Assembly (NCBI GenBank): GCA_041477815.1 | Contig: JBGOUV010000056.1 | Coordinates: 1 to 22,865, forward strand | DNA length: 22,865 nt | Reading direction: 5' to 3' | Source: JBGOUV01 sp041477815 | GTDB lineage: Bacteria > Acidobacteriota > Terriglobia > Bryobacterales > JACQDG01 | Shown: positions 15,289 to 22,865 of the stretch, in pieces | How positions within the stretch are numbered: the stretch's first letter is position 1 | Layout of the letters: every line of letters begins with the position of its first letter | The notes under the pieces: model-generated | The model's database searches: none | The model's input: the letters and a program-made list of their open reading frames with translations, nothing else | What the model was told of the DNA's origin: nothing | Program-made: the position numbers and the translations under genes

Positions 15289-15315
15289 GAGAACTTTTAT
15301 CGCCCAGGACAGAAT

Positions 15316-17313
15316 TTATCGCGTGGCTATGGGCGCCGGCCCCGTGGTCTGCCCGCCGATGCTCACCACCAGCGGGGTGGACGACCCGGCTGCCACGCCC
15401 GCCGGCACCGTGATGTTGATCTGGTAGAGCCCCACGAATCCCGGGGCCAAGCCTGAAAACAACACTTGTGCCGGTACGTTGCCAATCGTGACCGTGGGCG
15501 TGGTCAAGGTGCGGGAAAGCTTGTCGCCCGGCGCGGGCTGGCCGGTCTTGACGGGATTGTCCACCGCACCCAGTCCATTGGCATAAACCACCAGGACATC
15601 GCCGGCGCCGGCAGGCTTGCTGCTCGTCAGGCTGCCATCGGCATTCACGATCGCGAACACGCCCGGGGAAGCCACCCCCACGCCGGCCGAAATGGTGTTG
15701 CTGATCGTCCCGTTGACCGGCGCGCCCGTCCTGGTGCCGAGGTAGGCGGGTCCGCCGATAATCACGGTGAACGGGGTGGTCCCGTCCCCGAGGCCGAGCT
15801 CCCACGGCACCTGCAAGTTGATCTGGTTGGGAGAAACGAACAGCAGGGGCGCCGGGAAACCGTTCACAAATACGGAGGCATTTCCCAGCGTCGCAGGCAG
15901 CGGCAAGCTGGTGGCCTGCGCCGTGGTGTTCGCCAGCCCGGAGCCGTACAGGCTGACCAGCGAGCCGGCGGCAAGGGGTCCCGCCAGGTTGGTCGCGGCG
16001 TTGACCGCGCCGCCGTTACTGAGGGTGGGGCCGCCGGGAGGCTGGAAGCCCGCCGACCTCAGGGCCGCCATCACGAAGGGAAAGCGCTCGCGAGCGAATT
16101 GCGCGTTCTTGATGGTTTGCTCCTCGAACATCTGGTTGGTAGCCGCCTGCTGCACGCCTCCCAACGTGATCTGCTTATTGGGGTCGGCGTACGCTGCCGG
16201 CTTCACCTGGTCGTATTCGCGCTGATTCTCCCATTCCATCCAGCCTCCCGCCCCGCCCGCCAGGACGGCGCTCTTGTAAAGCGCCTCGAGATACTGGTAG
16301 CGCCGTTCGGGAATGGCCAGGCTCTTGCGCATCAGCACGTTTTGGTCCGTGTTCTGGAAGATCGACCGCTGCGACGACTCGAACGAACCGTCCTTGTCCC
16401 AGAGCAGGAACTGGCTGAAGTTCTTGCCGTCAAAGCGGTACAGGAAGAAGTTGTTCATGCCGAACACATCCCCCAGGATACTGTCGAAATCGGCGGCAAA
16501 AACCTCCAGCGCGTTGTGCACCACCCACAGTTTCAGGTCCGTGTAACCGGCCATGACGCGAGCGAAGTCCGCATCCGCGGTCTCGTTGATGGCCCGGACG
16601 AAGGCTATCGTCGGGCGGACGTCGAAGGTCGTTTTGTGCTCTTCCGGGTCGAACGGGAAGGGCGTCCACTTGCTGGAGTCAGGCCCGCAGGCGAGCTGCG
16701 TGGAGTTCGCGCAGGTCGGCCGCCACTCGAAGTGGTAGGGTTCGTTCAACGGATTCCACTTATACAGATCGCCGGTTCCTTCGCCCAGATAGCGCTCCAG
16801 ATACTCCTTCCGGATCTCTTCCTCCATCAGGTAAAGACCGTCGTAATCGCTGTTAATAAAGAGGCGGGCATGCGCCACGCGCGAGGCGGGCAGACCCATC
16901 TTGCGGAAGAGGTTGAAGATGATTCGCTCTTTGAGGAAGGAAGCGTCCTGGTTGTTGGCCTTCATCACGACGGCTGACAGGGTGAGGAACTTCTGCCGGT
17001 CCTCGAAGCGATTGAAATCGATGCGGATGTTGGGCTTGATGGGGCTGCGGCTGCCGCGCCCGCGAGAGCGGATGCCGATGTTCGCCACGACCACGTCGCG
17101 CCCCTGGAACTGCCAGTGGAAGTCCGCCGGATAGTAGGTGTTCTCCAGGTAATGCAGCTTCAGCAGCGCCCAATCGGCCGCCCGGATATCGAGACGGACG
17201 TCGTGGACGACATCGTCGTTGAAGAAATCCTCGAAGGTCTGCGCTGCCGCGGGAGATGCCAGCGCCAGCAGCAAGACATTCATCGCCAGTGCCTGGCGTG
17301 CCCGGGAAACCAT
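15316..17313 (-). CDS. Secreted CotH-type kinase family protein with Solibacter C-terminal domain
   Basis: The protein has 665 residues. The ATG at 17313 is chosen for GGAGG eight bases upstream; an in-frame ATG at 17373 lacks one. A signal peptide (1-24, AAA|Q) is followed by a CotH-like domain (about 35-420) with KPNIRIDF (93-100), the segment FINSDYDGLYLMEEE (152-166) and the metal-binding LLWDKDGSF (303-311), whose DxD is the catalytic hallmark. CotH proteins are atypical kinases that phosphorylate secreted proteins. Residues 434-665 are the Solibacter module (AVNAATN, GSLVSLYGSGL, QINLQVPWE, GLYQINITVP). The target is unknown. It follows the metallophosphoesterase gene by 123 bases on the same strand, so kinase and phosphatase may be co-expressed. 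It faces the TonB receptor gene tail to tail. Confidence 0.88.
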   Translation of the reverse strand: MVSRARQALAMNVLLLALASPAAAQTFEDFFNDDVVHDVRLDIRAADWALLKLHYLENTYYPADFHWQFQGRDVVVANIGIRSRGRGSRSPIKPNIRIDFNRFEDRQKFLTLSAVVMKANNQDASFLKERIIFNLFRKMGLPASRVAHARLFINSDYDGLYLMEEEIRKEYLERYLGEGTGDLYKWNPLNEPYHFEWRPTCANSTQLACGPDSSKWTPFPFDPEEHKTTFDVRPTIAFVRAINETADADFARVMAGYTDLKLWVVHNALEVFAADFDSILGDVFGMNNFFLYRFDGKNFSQFLLWDKDGSFESSQRSIFQNTDQNVLMRKSLAIPERRYQYLEALYKSAVLAGGAGGWMEWENQREYDQVKPAAYADPNKQITLGGVQQAATNQMFEEQTIKNAQFARERFPFVMAALRSAGFQPPGGPTLSNGGAVNAATNLAGPLAAGSLVSLYGSGLANTTAQATSLPLPATLGNASVFVNGFPAPLLFVSPNQINLQVPWELGLGDGTTPFTVIIGGPAYLGTRTGAPVNGTISNTISAGVGVASPGVFAIVNADGSLTSSKPAGAGDVLVVYANGLGAVDNPVKTGQPAPGDKLSRTLTTPTVTIGNVPAQVLFSGLAPGFVGLYQINITVPAGVAAGSSTPLVVSIGGQTTGPAPIATR

Positions 17314-17436
17314 AGCGTATGCCTCCAGTCCGAGATGCCGAATAAAGCCATTAGAGCACAAGTTGGCCTCCACTGCGGTACGCGGCGGGCGCCGCTAATC
17401 TATGACAGGGCCTTTCCTGCCGGGTGCGGCGGCGGG

Positions 17437-19470
17437 TCAGCGATTGCAGGAGATGCTCCGGTTGGCGACGCTGCATACCATCTGGGGCAGGCCGTTGACG
17501 TCGCGCGGCGTGGCTGTCCACCCCGTGGCCGCCGGCTCGAAGGTGGTGTAGCCGAAAGTACTAAACGCCGTCCCGCTCGACACCATGGCGCCGCCCACGC
17601 GGGCGCCGGGAACCACCGCGGGAACCGGGTACAGTAGCGCTCCGCCATTGCCTACCACCATCTGGGGGGGGCGCTCGGGGGTGAAATTGAGCGCTTCAAA
17701 GAAGTGGCCGTGACCGGACAGAACCAGGTTCACGCCGGAAGGCAGGTTATTCTGCGAGGCGGCCTGCATGGTCAGATTCGATACGAACGTCAAAGGTTGG
17801 CCCTGCACGGCTCCGATGACCCACAGCGGGCGGTGCATGAGGAGCCAGGTGTTGGGGCCGGCGGCCTGGCGCACCATGCCGAATTGTGGCATGTAATGGT
17901 CCTCCACCTGGGCTACGTCCGCCGCTATGTCGTTGGCCGCAGAATCATCCATGACGATCAGTTGGACCGCCCCGGCAGAGATGCTAACCGGGTCCGTAAA
18001 CGACGGACAGATGTCCGAGTACGGGCGGGGGTCGAGGAAGCGGAACCAACCCTCCCAGGCGCGGGTACAATCCTCATGATTTCCGCGAACGAAGACCCAG
18101 GGGGCCGCCGCCAGCGCCGGGTTGGCCGGGGTGAAGAAATCGGCGTTCCAGGCGTCCCAGTTATAACCGGTGGGAGTGTTCACGCAACCTGGAAAGTCGG
18201 CCGGGCAGGGCTCTTCGCGGTAAAAATAGTCGCCCACGTGAAGGATCAGATCGGGGCGCCAGGCGGCGGCGCTGGCGGCGACAGTGGGGAACGGCCACGC
18301 GGCCGCATTGTTACAGGGCACGTGATCGGTGCCTCTCTGCCGGCAACCCGTGTCACCCATCACCAGGAGGCGCTGGGGGTTCGCCTTGGGCAAGGCGAGT
18401 GGCTCCCCCTCGATGGAGGCGGATGCCGTGCCGGGCGGGATGACCGCTTCGCAGCTCAGGATCGGATAATCCGGGAGACTGGGCCGGGCACGCACCTGCA
18501 TAGCCTGCGATTGCGAGCCGATCACGATGTTGGGGCAACTGCTCTGGCTGGTGATGGCGCGCGCGATGACGCTACCGGCCGCTCCCATTTGCACCCATCT
18601 CGTCAGGGCGGTGCTGCCGCCCTCTCCCTGCACCGCGAAATTCACGCTGTTGGAAGCCGTACCTCCGCTCGTCACCACCACCGGTACCGTGCCGCTGATA
18701 GGGGTGCTCATCGGCACCAGCACGTTGATCTGGTAAAGTCCCACGAACTCGCCTTCTGTAAAGTCTCCGTCTACCGGCCTTCTCGCCGCCGGCCCCGGGG
18801 GAACCAGCCCGGCGAAGGTGACCGCGGCGGCCGCGCCGCCGATGGTGACCGTGGGAGCGGTGGTCACGGGAGAAAGCGCCTCGCTGGTAGCGCCACTGCC
18901 GGTCGGCGGCTGGTTGGTAACCGGTCCCAACCCCGTGCAGTAAATGCTGATGAATTCACCGCGCCGGGCGGGTCGGGCGGTGTGGTTGAGGATGCTGCCC
19001 GCCGGCGCGGCCACGTCGCCGCTCGACGAAATGAGAATGGCGCCCTGCATGCCGTTGACGGCGAAAATACCCGGCGCGGCGCGAGCCAGCCTCACCGTCT
19101 GGGCCGCGCTCGCCGCCCCGGCCACCGTAACCGTGAGGGAGGCCTCGCTCTGTCCGGCCAGCTCCCAAGGTATCTGGAGGTTGATCTGCCCTGGCGAGAC
19201 GTAAAACAGGGGAGCTGCGGTGCCATTGAGGAGCACCCGAGCGTCCCCGAGCAGGGTCGGCAAAGGAACCCTGACGGCGGCCGCGGTAGCCGAGGCCAGG
19301 TTGGAACCGAATAGAGAGACGATGCTGCCGGCTGCCACCGGAGATCCGGCGGCAAAACTGGCGCCGTTTACGATCGCATTCACCGTGGGTGGGTCGGCGG
19401 CCAAGACGCGGCCGGCTACACCCCACCACAGCACCACGCCGCACGCGGTGATTCGGGCTATTCGGGTCAT
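17437..19470 (-). CDS. Secreted metallophosphoesterase with an N-terminal Solibacter-type module
   Basis: The protein has 677 residues. GGGAGGAG five bases before the ATG at 19470 fixes the start. A signal peptide (1-25, LAA|D) is followed by a full Solibacter module (about 29-280: AIVNGASF, GSIVSLFGSNL, QINLQIPWE, GLYQINVLVP), here in front of the catalytic domain, not behind it. The phosphoesterase domain (about 365-615) has D373 (GDTG), D414 and Y417 (GDYFY, the GDxxY of purple acid phosphatases), N464-H465 (GNHE), H546 (LLMHRP), and H587 and H589 (GHGH). The site is therefore complete. Paired cysteines are frequent, fitting an oxidising extracytoplasmic location. The gene begins 14 bases after the porin stop, so the two are almost certainly one transcript. 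Confidence 0.9.
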   Translation of the reverse strand: MTRIARITACGVVLWWGVAGRVLAADPPTVNAIVNGASFAAGSPVAAGSIVSLFGSNLASATAAAVRVPLPTLLGDARVLLNGTAAPLFYVSPGQINLQIPWELAGQSEASLTVTVAGAASAAQTVRLARAAPGIFAVNGMQGAILISSSGDVAAPAGSILNHTARPARRGEFISIYCTGLGPVTNQPPTGSGATSEALSPVTTAPTVTIGGAAAAVTFAGLVPPGPAARRPVDGDFTEGEFVGLYQINVLVPMSTPISGTVPVVVTSGGTASNSVNFAVQGEGGSTALTRWVQMGAAGSVIARAITSQSSCPNIVIGSQSQAMQVRARPSLPDYPILSCEAVIPPGTASASIEGEPLALPKANPQRLLVMGDTGCRQRGTDHVPCNNAAAWPFPTVAASAAAWRPDLILHVGDYFYREEPCPADFPGCVNTPTGYNWDAWNADFFTPANPALAAAPWVFVRGNHEDCTRAWEGWFRFLDPRPYSDICPSFTDPVSISAGAVQLIVMDDSAANDIAADVAQVEDHYMPQFGMVRQAAGPNTWLLMHRPLWVIGAVQGQPLTFVSNLTMQAASQNNLPSGVNLVLSGHGHFFEALNFTPERPPQMVVGNGGALLYPVPAVVPGARVGGAMVSSGTAFSTFGYTTFEPAATGWTATPRDVNGLPQMVCSVANRSISCNR

Positions 19471-19484
19471 GCTGGCTCCTCCCG

Positions 19485-20936
19485 CTACATGATGAACTGC
19501 ACCCGGAGCAGGCGCGTCCAATAAGTGCTTTCGCCGTTGATCGGGGTCCGGGTCGGATCTTCCAGTTTCTCGCGGATGCCGTTCAACTGGACCTTGAAAT
19601 GTTTATTCCAATACCAATTGACCCCCAGGGTGACGGCCCGGTCGCTTTGGGAAACGAGGTTGGCGGCCCGCGGGCTCCGGCTGGGCCGGCCGACGTGGTC
19701 GGCGCTGCCCCAACGGGCGGCCTCGACGCGCCCGGCCAGCTCCACGGCCCCGAACCCGCGGCCGAAAATGAACCGCCTTTCCGGCTCCGCCCGGTCCGCG
19801 TACTTCTGCCCGGTGAGAATACATGTTCCACTCACGTACCAGCCCCGTTCAATCAGGTTGGGGAGGTCCTCCCCGAGGAAGCCCTGTTTCTGGCGCGCTT
19901 CCTGGACGTGTACGAACTCGCCTTTGAGAGAGTAGCGTCCCGGGGTCCACTGGAACTCGGTTCCCAGCCGCCGTCGCTCCCCGTGAACGAAGATATGCCG
20001 GAAGAAGTAGTCCTTGGAGGTGTTGCGGCCGCGAAGTCCGGAGAGTCCTTCCGGCACCGACGTGGAGGTGAACGCTCCTCCCAACTGGATGGTCTTGAAC
20101 ACGTCCGGCACCGGCGCCAGCCGCAACGGATTCCCGATCAACCGCCCCGCAAAGGTGCGAACGCCCGTGAAGAAGTGGGCCTTGTTGCCAAAATCATCGA
20201 TAATTTCCGAGACTCGCGCCTTTTCGCCGTCGGTGCGGAACAGCCCGACCTGATAGCCGAGGCCCCGGTTGAAGAACCGCCCGTGCAGCATCATCCCCTG
20301 GGCCCGGCCGGGCTCCAACTCGTCGCCCGTCCGCGTGCGGTACACGAAGTCCAGTTTCGTCGGACCGGTCAACTGTTCCAACCCGAACGGCATCTTGAAC
20401 TTGCCCACCTGGAACTGGAGGTTCCGAAAGTGCCGGTAGTTGACGTAGACATCACGCCACGGAAAGCCCACCGTCTCCTGTTCGATGTTGAGCCAGTCGG
20501 AGGCCTCTTCGTTGATCTCCCGCTCCACCTCGAACTCAAAATCCTTGAGGAACCGCCCCTGAATGGCGACCCGCACACGGTGCAGCTCAAAGTCGCCCTC
20601 TTTGGTGATGTGGTACGGATAGAAGGACCGGTAGTCGGCCTGCACCTTGGCCCGGAAATCCACCCGCAGAACCTTGCCCACCCGCAGTTGCGGGCGGTCG
20701 CGAAACAGCAAGCGCACGGTCCGTTTTTTCTTCTTGCCCTTCTTCTTTTCCTTTTCCGGAGGCTCCTCGTCGGAGTCGAAATCCTTGGGCCGGTCGGGCT
20801 CCTGGGGATCCAACTCTTCTTCTTCCGTGACGTCGATGGCGTGCGCGCGCACCGGCCGGGGCAGGGCCGCCAACAGGGTTAGCAGTCCGATACGAACACT
20901 CCAGCCCCCCAGCCGCCGCCAACGCTGCTTGCGCAC
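19485..20936 (-). CDS. Phosphate-selective porin O/P-like outer-membrane channel
   Basis: The protein has 483 residues. I choose the GTG at 20936, with GGAGG five bases upstream; a TTG at 20948 in the same frame would place that site inside the gene. A signal peptide (about 1-31) is followed by an unusual highly charged segment: an acidic run (VTEEEELDPQEPDRPKDFDS) and then a Lys-rich run (EKEKKKGKKKKR). The beta-barrel that follows matches the OprP/OprO family (HRVRVAIQGRFLKDFEFEVE, YVNYRHFRNLQFQVGKFKMP, FGLEQLTGPTKLDFVYRT). Such porins admit phosphate or polyphosphate. The last residues are VQFIM, so Phe is third from the end, not terminal. It is the first gene of a unit with the metallophosphoesterase, driven by its own promoter. 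Confidence 0.88.
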   Translation of the reverse strand: MRKQRWRRLGGWSVRIGLLTLLAALPRPVRAHAIDVTEEEELDPQEPDRPKDFDSDEEPPEKEKKKGKKKKRTVRLLFRDRPQLRVGKVLRVDFRAKVQADYRSFYPYHITKEGDFELHRVRVAIQGRFLKDFEFEVEREINEEASDWLNIEQETVGFPWRDVYVNYRHFRNLQFQVGKFKMPFGLEQLTGPTKLDFVYRTRTGDELEPGRAQGMMLHGRFFNRGLGYQVGLFRTDGEKARVSEIIDDFGNKAHFFTGVRTFAGRLIGNPLRLAPVPDVFKTIQLGGAFTSTSVPEGLSGLRGRNTSKDYFFRHIFVHGERRRLGTEFQWTPGRYSLKGEFVHVQEARQKQGFLGEDLPNLIERGWYVSGTCILTGQKYADRAEPERRFIFGRGFGAVELAGRVEAARWGSADHVGRPSRSPRAANLVSQSDRAVTLGVNWYWNKHFKVQLNGIREKLEDPTRTPINGESTYWTRLLRVQFIM

Positions 20937-20957
20937 GAGTACCTCCAAATCTCGGGC

Positions 20958-20987
20958 AGTATAGCACTCTCCCGGCGGTCCTTACAA
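20958..20987 (-). promoter_or_regulatory. Promoter of the porin-phosphoesterase unit
   Basis: On the minus strand TTGTAA (20987-20982) and TATACT (20963-20958) are 18 bases apart, and TGC directly before the -10 supplies an extended -10. Transcription should start near 20951, leaving a leader of about 15 bases that contains the GGAGG site. This separates the porin from the upstream TolC/RND genes. Confidence 0.6.
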
Positions 20988-20989
20988 GG

Positions 20990-21065
20990 CGAACACGGAT
21001 GGCGAACACGGATGGCCGAACCCGGTCCTGGTTCGGTGGAGGCCTATCTGCGTCCATCTGCGGTT
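20990..21065. repeat. Short-repeat block between TolC-like and porin genes
   Basis: Two exact tandem copies of CGAACACGGATGG (20990-21002, 21003-21015) are followed by a 7-bp stem-loop (CCGAACC 21016-21022 with GGTTCGG 21030-21036). Two ATCTGCG units 10 bases apart (21046-21065) come last. ACACGGATG- and ATCTGCGTCC-type strings are dispersed intergenic repeats in several soil phyla, as I recall. The block begins three bases upstream of the porin -35 box and may also stop read-through from the TolC-like gene, though no T-run follows. Confidence 0.6.
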
Positions 21066-21072
21066 CCATGGA

Positions 21073-22350
21073 CTAACGCAGCACCCCGCGCTGGTAATCG
21101 AGTACCGCGCGCTGAAGCTGGTACTCATAGGTAGCCCCGGAGCGGGCAATCTCCGCCGAAGTCTTATTCAGTTGCGCCTGCCCCAGCTCCACGATCGACC
21201 CCAGGCCCAGGTCGTACCGCGCCTGGGCCAGCTCCATCGCCTGTCCCGCCTGTCGCAGCAGTTGTTCGGTGACGTCCATGCGCTGGTAGGCCGTACCGGC
21301 GTTGAGCCAGGCCACCCGCACATCCCGGACCACGCGGTTGGCCAGGTCCTCTACTTCTTTGTCCGCCACCTGCGCCCGCAGCTCCGCCTCGTTGCGCCGG
21401 GCGCTGAACAGGCGGCCGTTGAACACCGGAATGTTGACGTTGACCCCCACCGCGGCATAGCGGCCCCGGAGCTTGGTCTCATCGCGTCCCGGGATCACGC
21501 CGGCCGTTCCCACGGCGCTGACGCTGGGCAGCGCCAGATCGCGCTCCGCCCGCGCGAACTGCGCCGCCGCTTCCCGGCCCAGCCGTCGCGCCGCCAGCTC
21601 CGGCCGCGCCTGCAGCGCCTCCTGGACCAGATCCGCAACTTCCGCCGGCAACGGGGCCGGCAGGGCCTCTTCCACCAGCTCGTAGATCTGGGGGCCCGCG
21701 GTACCCATCGCCGCCGCCAGCTCCGCAAACGACGCCCGCAGCGCGTTCTCGGCCCCCAACAGCAGCAGCTTCGCCTCCGACAGGTTCACCTCCGCGAAGC
21801 TCAGGTCCAGCCCCGACTTCAACTTGCTCTCGGCCAGCGCCCGCACCTGGTCCACCACGAGCTGCCGCGCCGTCACCGTCTGCTCGGCCACGCGCTGCAG
21901 CGACTGTGCTCGTAGGGCCTGATAGTAGGCGCGGTCGACCTGGAGCAGGACTTCGGCCCGGGTGGCGCCGGCCACCTGATCCTGGGCCCGGGCCCGCAGC
22001 CGGGCGCTCTCGGTCAGATGTCCGGTCCGGCCGAAGTCGGTCAGCATCTGCGACACCGTGAATCCCGCAGCGAACCGGCTGTAGATGATCGAATTGCTCA
22101 AGGTCCCCGCGCCGATGCGGCTGTTCTCCGGAGCGCCGGTGCCCGTCACGCTGCCCATCACCGTCGGAAAATACGCCGACCGGATTTCGGTGGTGACCTC
22201 ATTGGCGGCGAGCGCCGCCAGCAGCGCCGCGCTCACCTGCGGGTGGTTCTTCACTGCCAGGGTCTCCGCCTCCCGCAGCGTGAGCTGCGGCGGGACTTGC
22301 GCCGCCGCTACCGCCACCGCCGCCGCCCAAACCCACGCCCGTCCGCTCAT
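21073..22350 (-). CDS. TolC-family outer-membrane efflux protein
   Basis: The protein has 425 residues. A signal peptide (1-17) is followed by two tandem outer-membrane-efflux-protein repeats: LTLREAETLAVKNHPQV (about 24-40) opens the first and ALPAPLPAEVADLVQEALQA the second. Long Ala/Glu/Arg-rich coiled-coil helices follow, and the closing segment LAQARYDLGLGSIVELGQAQ contains the 'RYxxGxxSxxELxxAQ' signature of the family. It forms the trimeric outer-membrane tunnel of tripartite pumps. Its ATG overlaps the RND stop codon (ATGA), so translation is probably coupled. The membrane-fusion partner is not in view and may be encoded before the RND gene. Confidence 0.93.
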   Translation of the reverse strand: MSGRAWVWAAAVAVAAAQVPPQLTLREAETLAVKNHPQVSAALLAALAANEVTTEIRSAYFPTVMGSVTGTGAPENSRIGAGTLSNSIIYSRFAAGFTVSQMLTDFGRTGHLTESARLRARAQDQVAGATRAEVLLQVDRAYYQALRAQSLQRVAEQTVTARQLVVDQVRALAESKLKSGLDLSFAEVNLSEAKLLLLGAENALRASFAELAAAMGTAGPQIYELVEEALPAPLPAEVADLVQEALQARPELAARRLGREAAAQFARAERDLALPSVSAVGTAGVIPGRDETKLRGRYAAVGVNVNIPVFNGRLFSARRNEAELRAQVADKEVEDLANRVVRDVRVAWLNAGTAYQRMDVTEQLLRQAGQAMELAQARYDLGLGSIVELGQAQLNKTSAEIARSGATYEYQLQRAVLDYQRGVLR

Positions 22351-22865
22351 GCGGCCTCCCTCTTGCGCCCATATACCAACACATAAGCTGCTGGGACTAT
22401 AAATACCGTCAGGATGACCGACACCCCCAGGCCGCCGATGATGGCCCGGGCCAGCGGCGCGTAGGACTCGCTCCCCGTTCCCATCTTTAGCGCCATCGGC
22501 GCCAGGCCGATGATGGTCGCGAGCGACGTCATCAGCACCGGCCGCAACCGCACCCGGCAGGCCGTTCCGACCGCCTCCACTACGCCCATGCCGTCCCCGC
22601 GCATCCGGTTGGTGAACTCCACGATCAGAATGCTGTTCGACACCACGATCCCCACCAGCATCACCACCCCCATCAGCGACATCACGTTCAGCGTGGTGCC
22701 GGTGGCGAGCAGAGTCACCAGCACGCCGGCCAGACCCATGGGCACGGCCAGCAGGATCAAGAGCGGATCGACCACCGATTGGAACTGCGCCACCAGGATG
22801 AGGAGCAGCAGCACCACGGCCAGCAGCAGCCCGTATCCAAAGCTGCGGAACGAGGCCCGCATGCC
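22347..22865 (-). CDS. RND efflux pump inner-membrane subunit, C-terminal part (runs off window)
   Basis: The last 172 codons of an AcrB/CusA-like (HAE/HME-type) transporter are visible; the frame continues past 22865. Several transmembrane helices can be seen (GLLLAVVLLLLILVAQF, LLILLAVPMGLAGVLVTLLA, MGVVMLVGIVVSNSILIVEF, LGVSVILTVFIVPAAYVLVY). The conserved family text NSILIVEFTN and RLRPVLMTSLATIIGLAPMA is present. The drug or metal class cannot be told from this end. It is transcribed with the TolC-like gene. Confidence 0.93.
   Translation of the reverse strand, partial: GMRASFRSFGYGLLLAVVLLLLILVAQFQSVVDPLLILLAVPMGLAGVLVTLLATGTTLNVMSLMGVVMLVGIVVSNSILIVEFTNRMRGDGMGVVEAVGTACRVRLRPVLMTSLATIIGLAPMALKMGTGSESYAPLARAIIGGLGVSVILTVFIVPAAYVLVYGRKREAA

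Overview
The window most likely comes from an Acidobacteriota genome close to Bryobacterales/'Solibacter'. The basis is the high G+C content and four intact secreted proteins that carry the roughly 220-250 residue module with signatures such as VNAASF, GSLVSIFG, QINxQxP and GLYQxNVxVP. I recognise this as the 'Solibacter C-terminal' domain (TIGR03437). A long Oar-like TonB-dependent receptor and an SBBP beta-propeller protein fit the same group. No rRNA, tRNA or CRISPR was seen.

Left part (1-5000, all minus strand). An IS630-type transposase runs off the left edge. Reading in the direction of transcription, a promoter at 4870-4878 leads into a metallophosphoesterase-fold protein that has lost its metal ligands, an NmrA-like NAD(P)-binding protein, and a secreted cytochrome c / copper type II monooxygenase fusion. 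These are followed by an RRM RNA-binding protein and an SMP-30/gluconolactonase-like lipoprotein. A dispersed palindromic repeat supplies most of that lipoprotein's signal peptide.

Middle-left (5000-6500) is a scrap yard: a frameshifted ISKra4-type transposase tail, a 142-bp MITE-like element with a perfect 26-bp palindrome, a small Cys-rich secreted protein whose stop codon lies in the MITE end, a relic of a Solibacter C-terminal domain, and a glycine-zipper envelope protein.

Centre (6500-15150). Two large minus-strand secreted proteins each end in the Solibacter module: an SBBP propeller protein and a purple-acid-phosphatase-like enzyme. Divergent from them is a well-formed promoter, preceded by a tandem 14-bp repeat, that drives a small CxxC membrane-anchored protein and an 873-residue TonB-dependent receptor. 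The receptor gene ends in a terminator-like hairpin.

Right part (15150-22865, minus strand). An RND efflux pump gene runs off the right edge and overlaps a TolC-like gene by ATGA. After a repeat-filled gap, a separate promoter precedes a phosphate-selective-porin-like gene, a second GDxxY metallophosphoesterase (with the Solibacter module at its N-terminus, not its C-terminus), and a CotH-type secreted kinase with the module at its C-terminus.

Taken together, 9785-20987 reads as an outer-membrane and extracellular set of phosphoester-handling enzymes with a porin and a TonB receptor. A joint role in phosphorus scavenging is an inference, not something the sequence proves. The most unusual points are the repeat-derived signal peptide, the ligand-less phosphoesterase, and the shuffling of the Solibacter module among unrelated catalytic domains.
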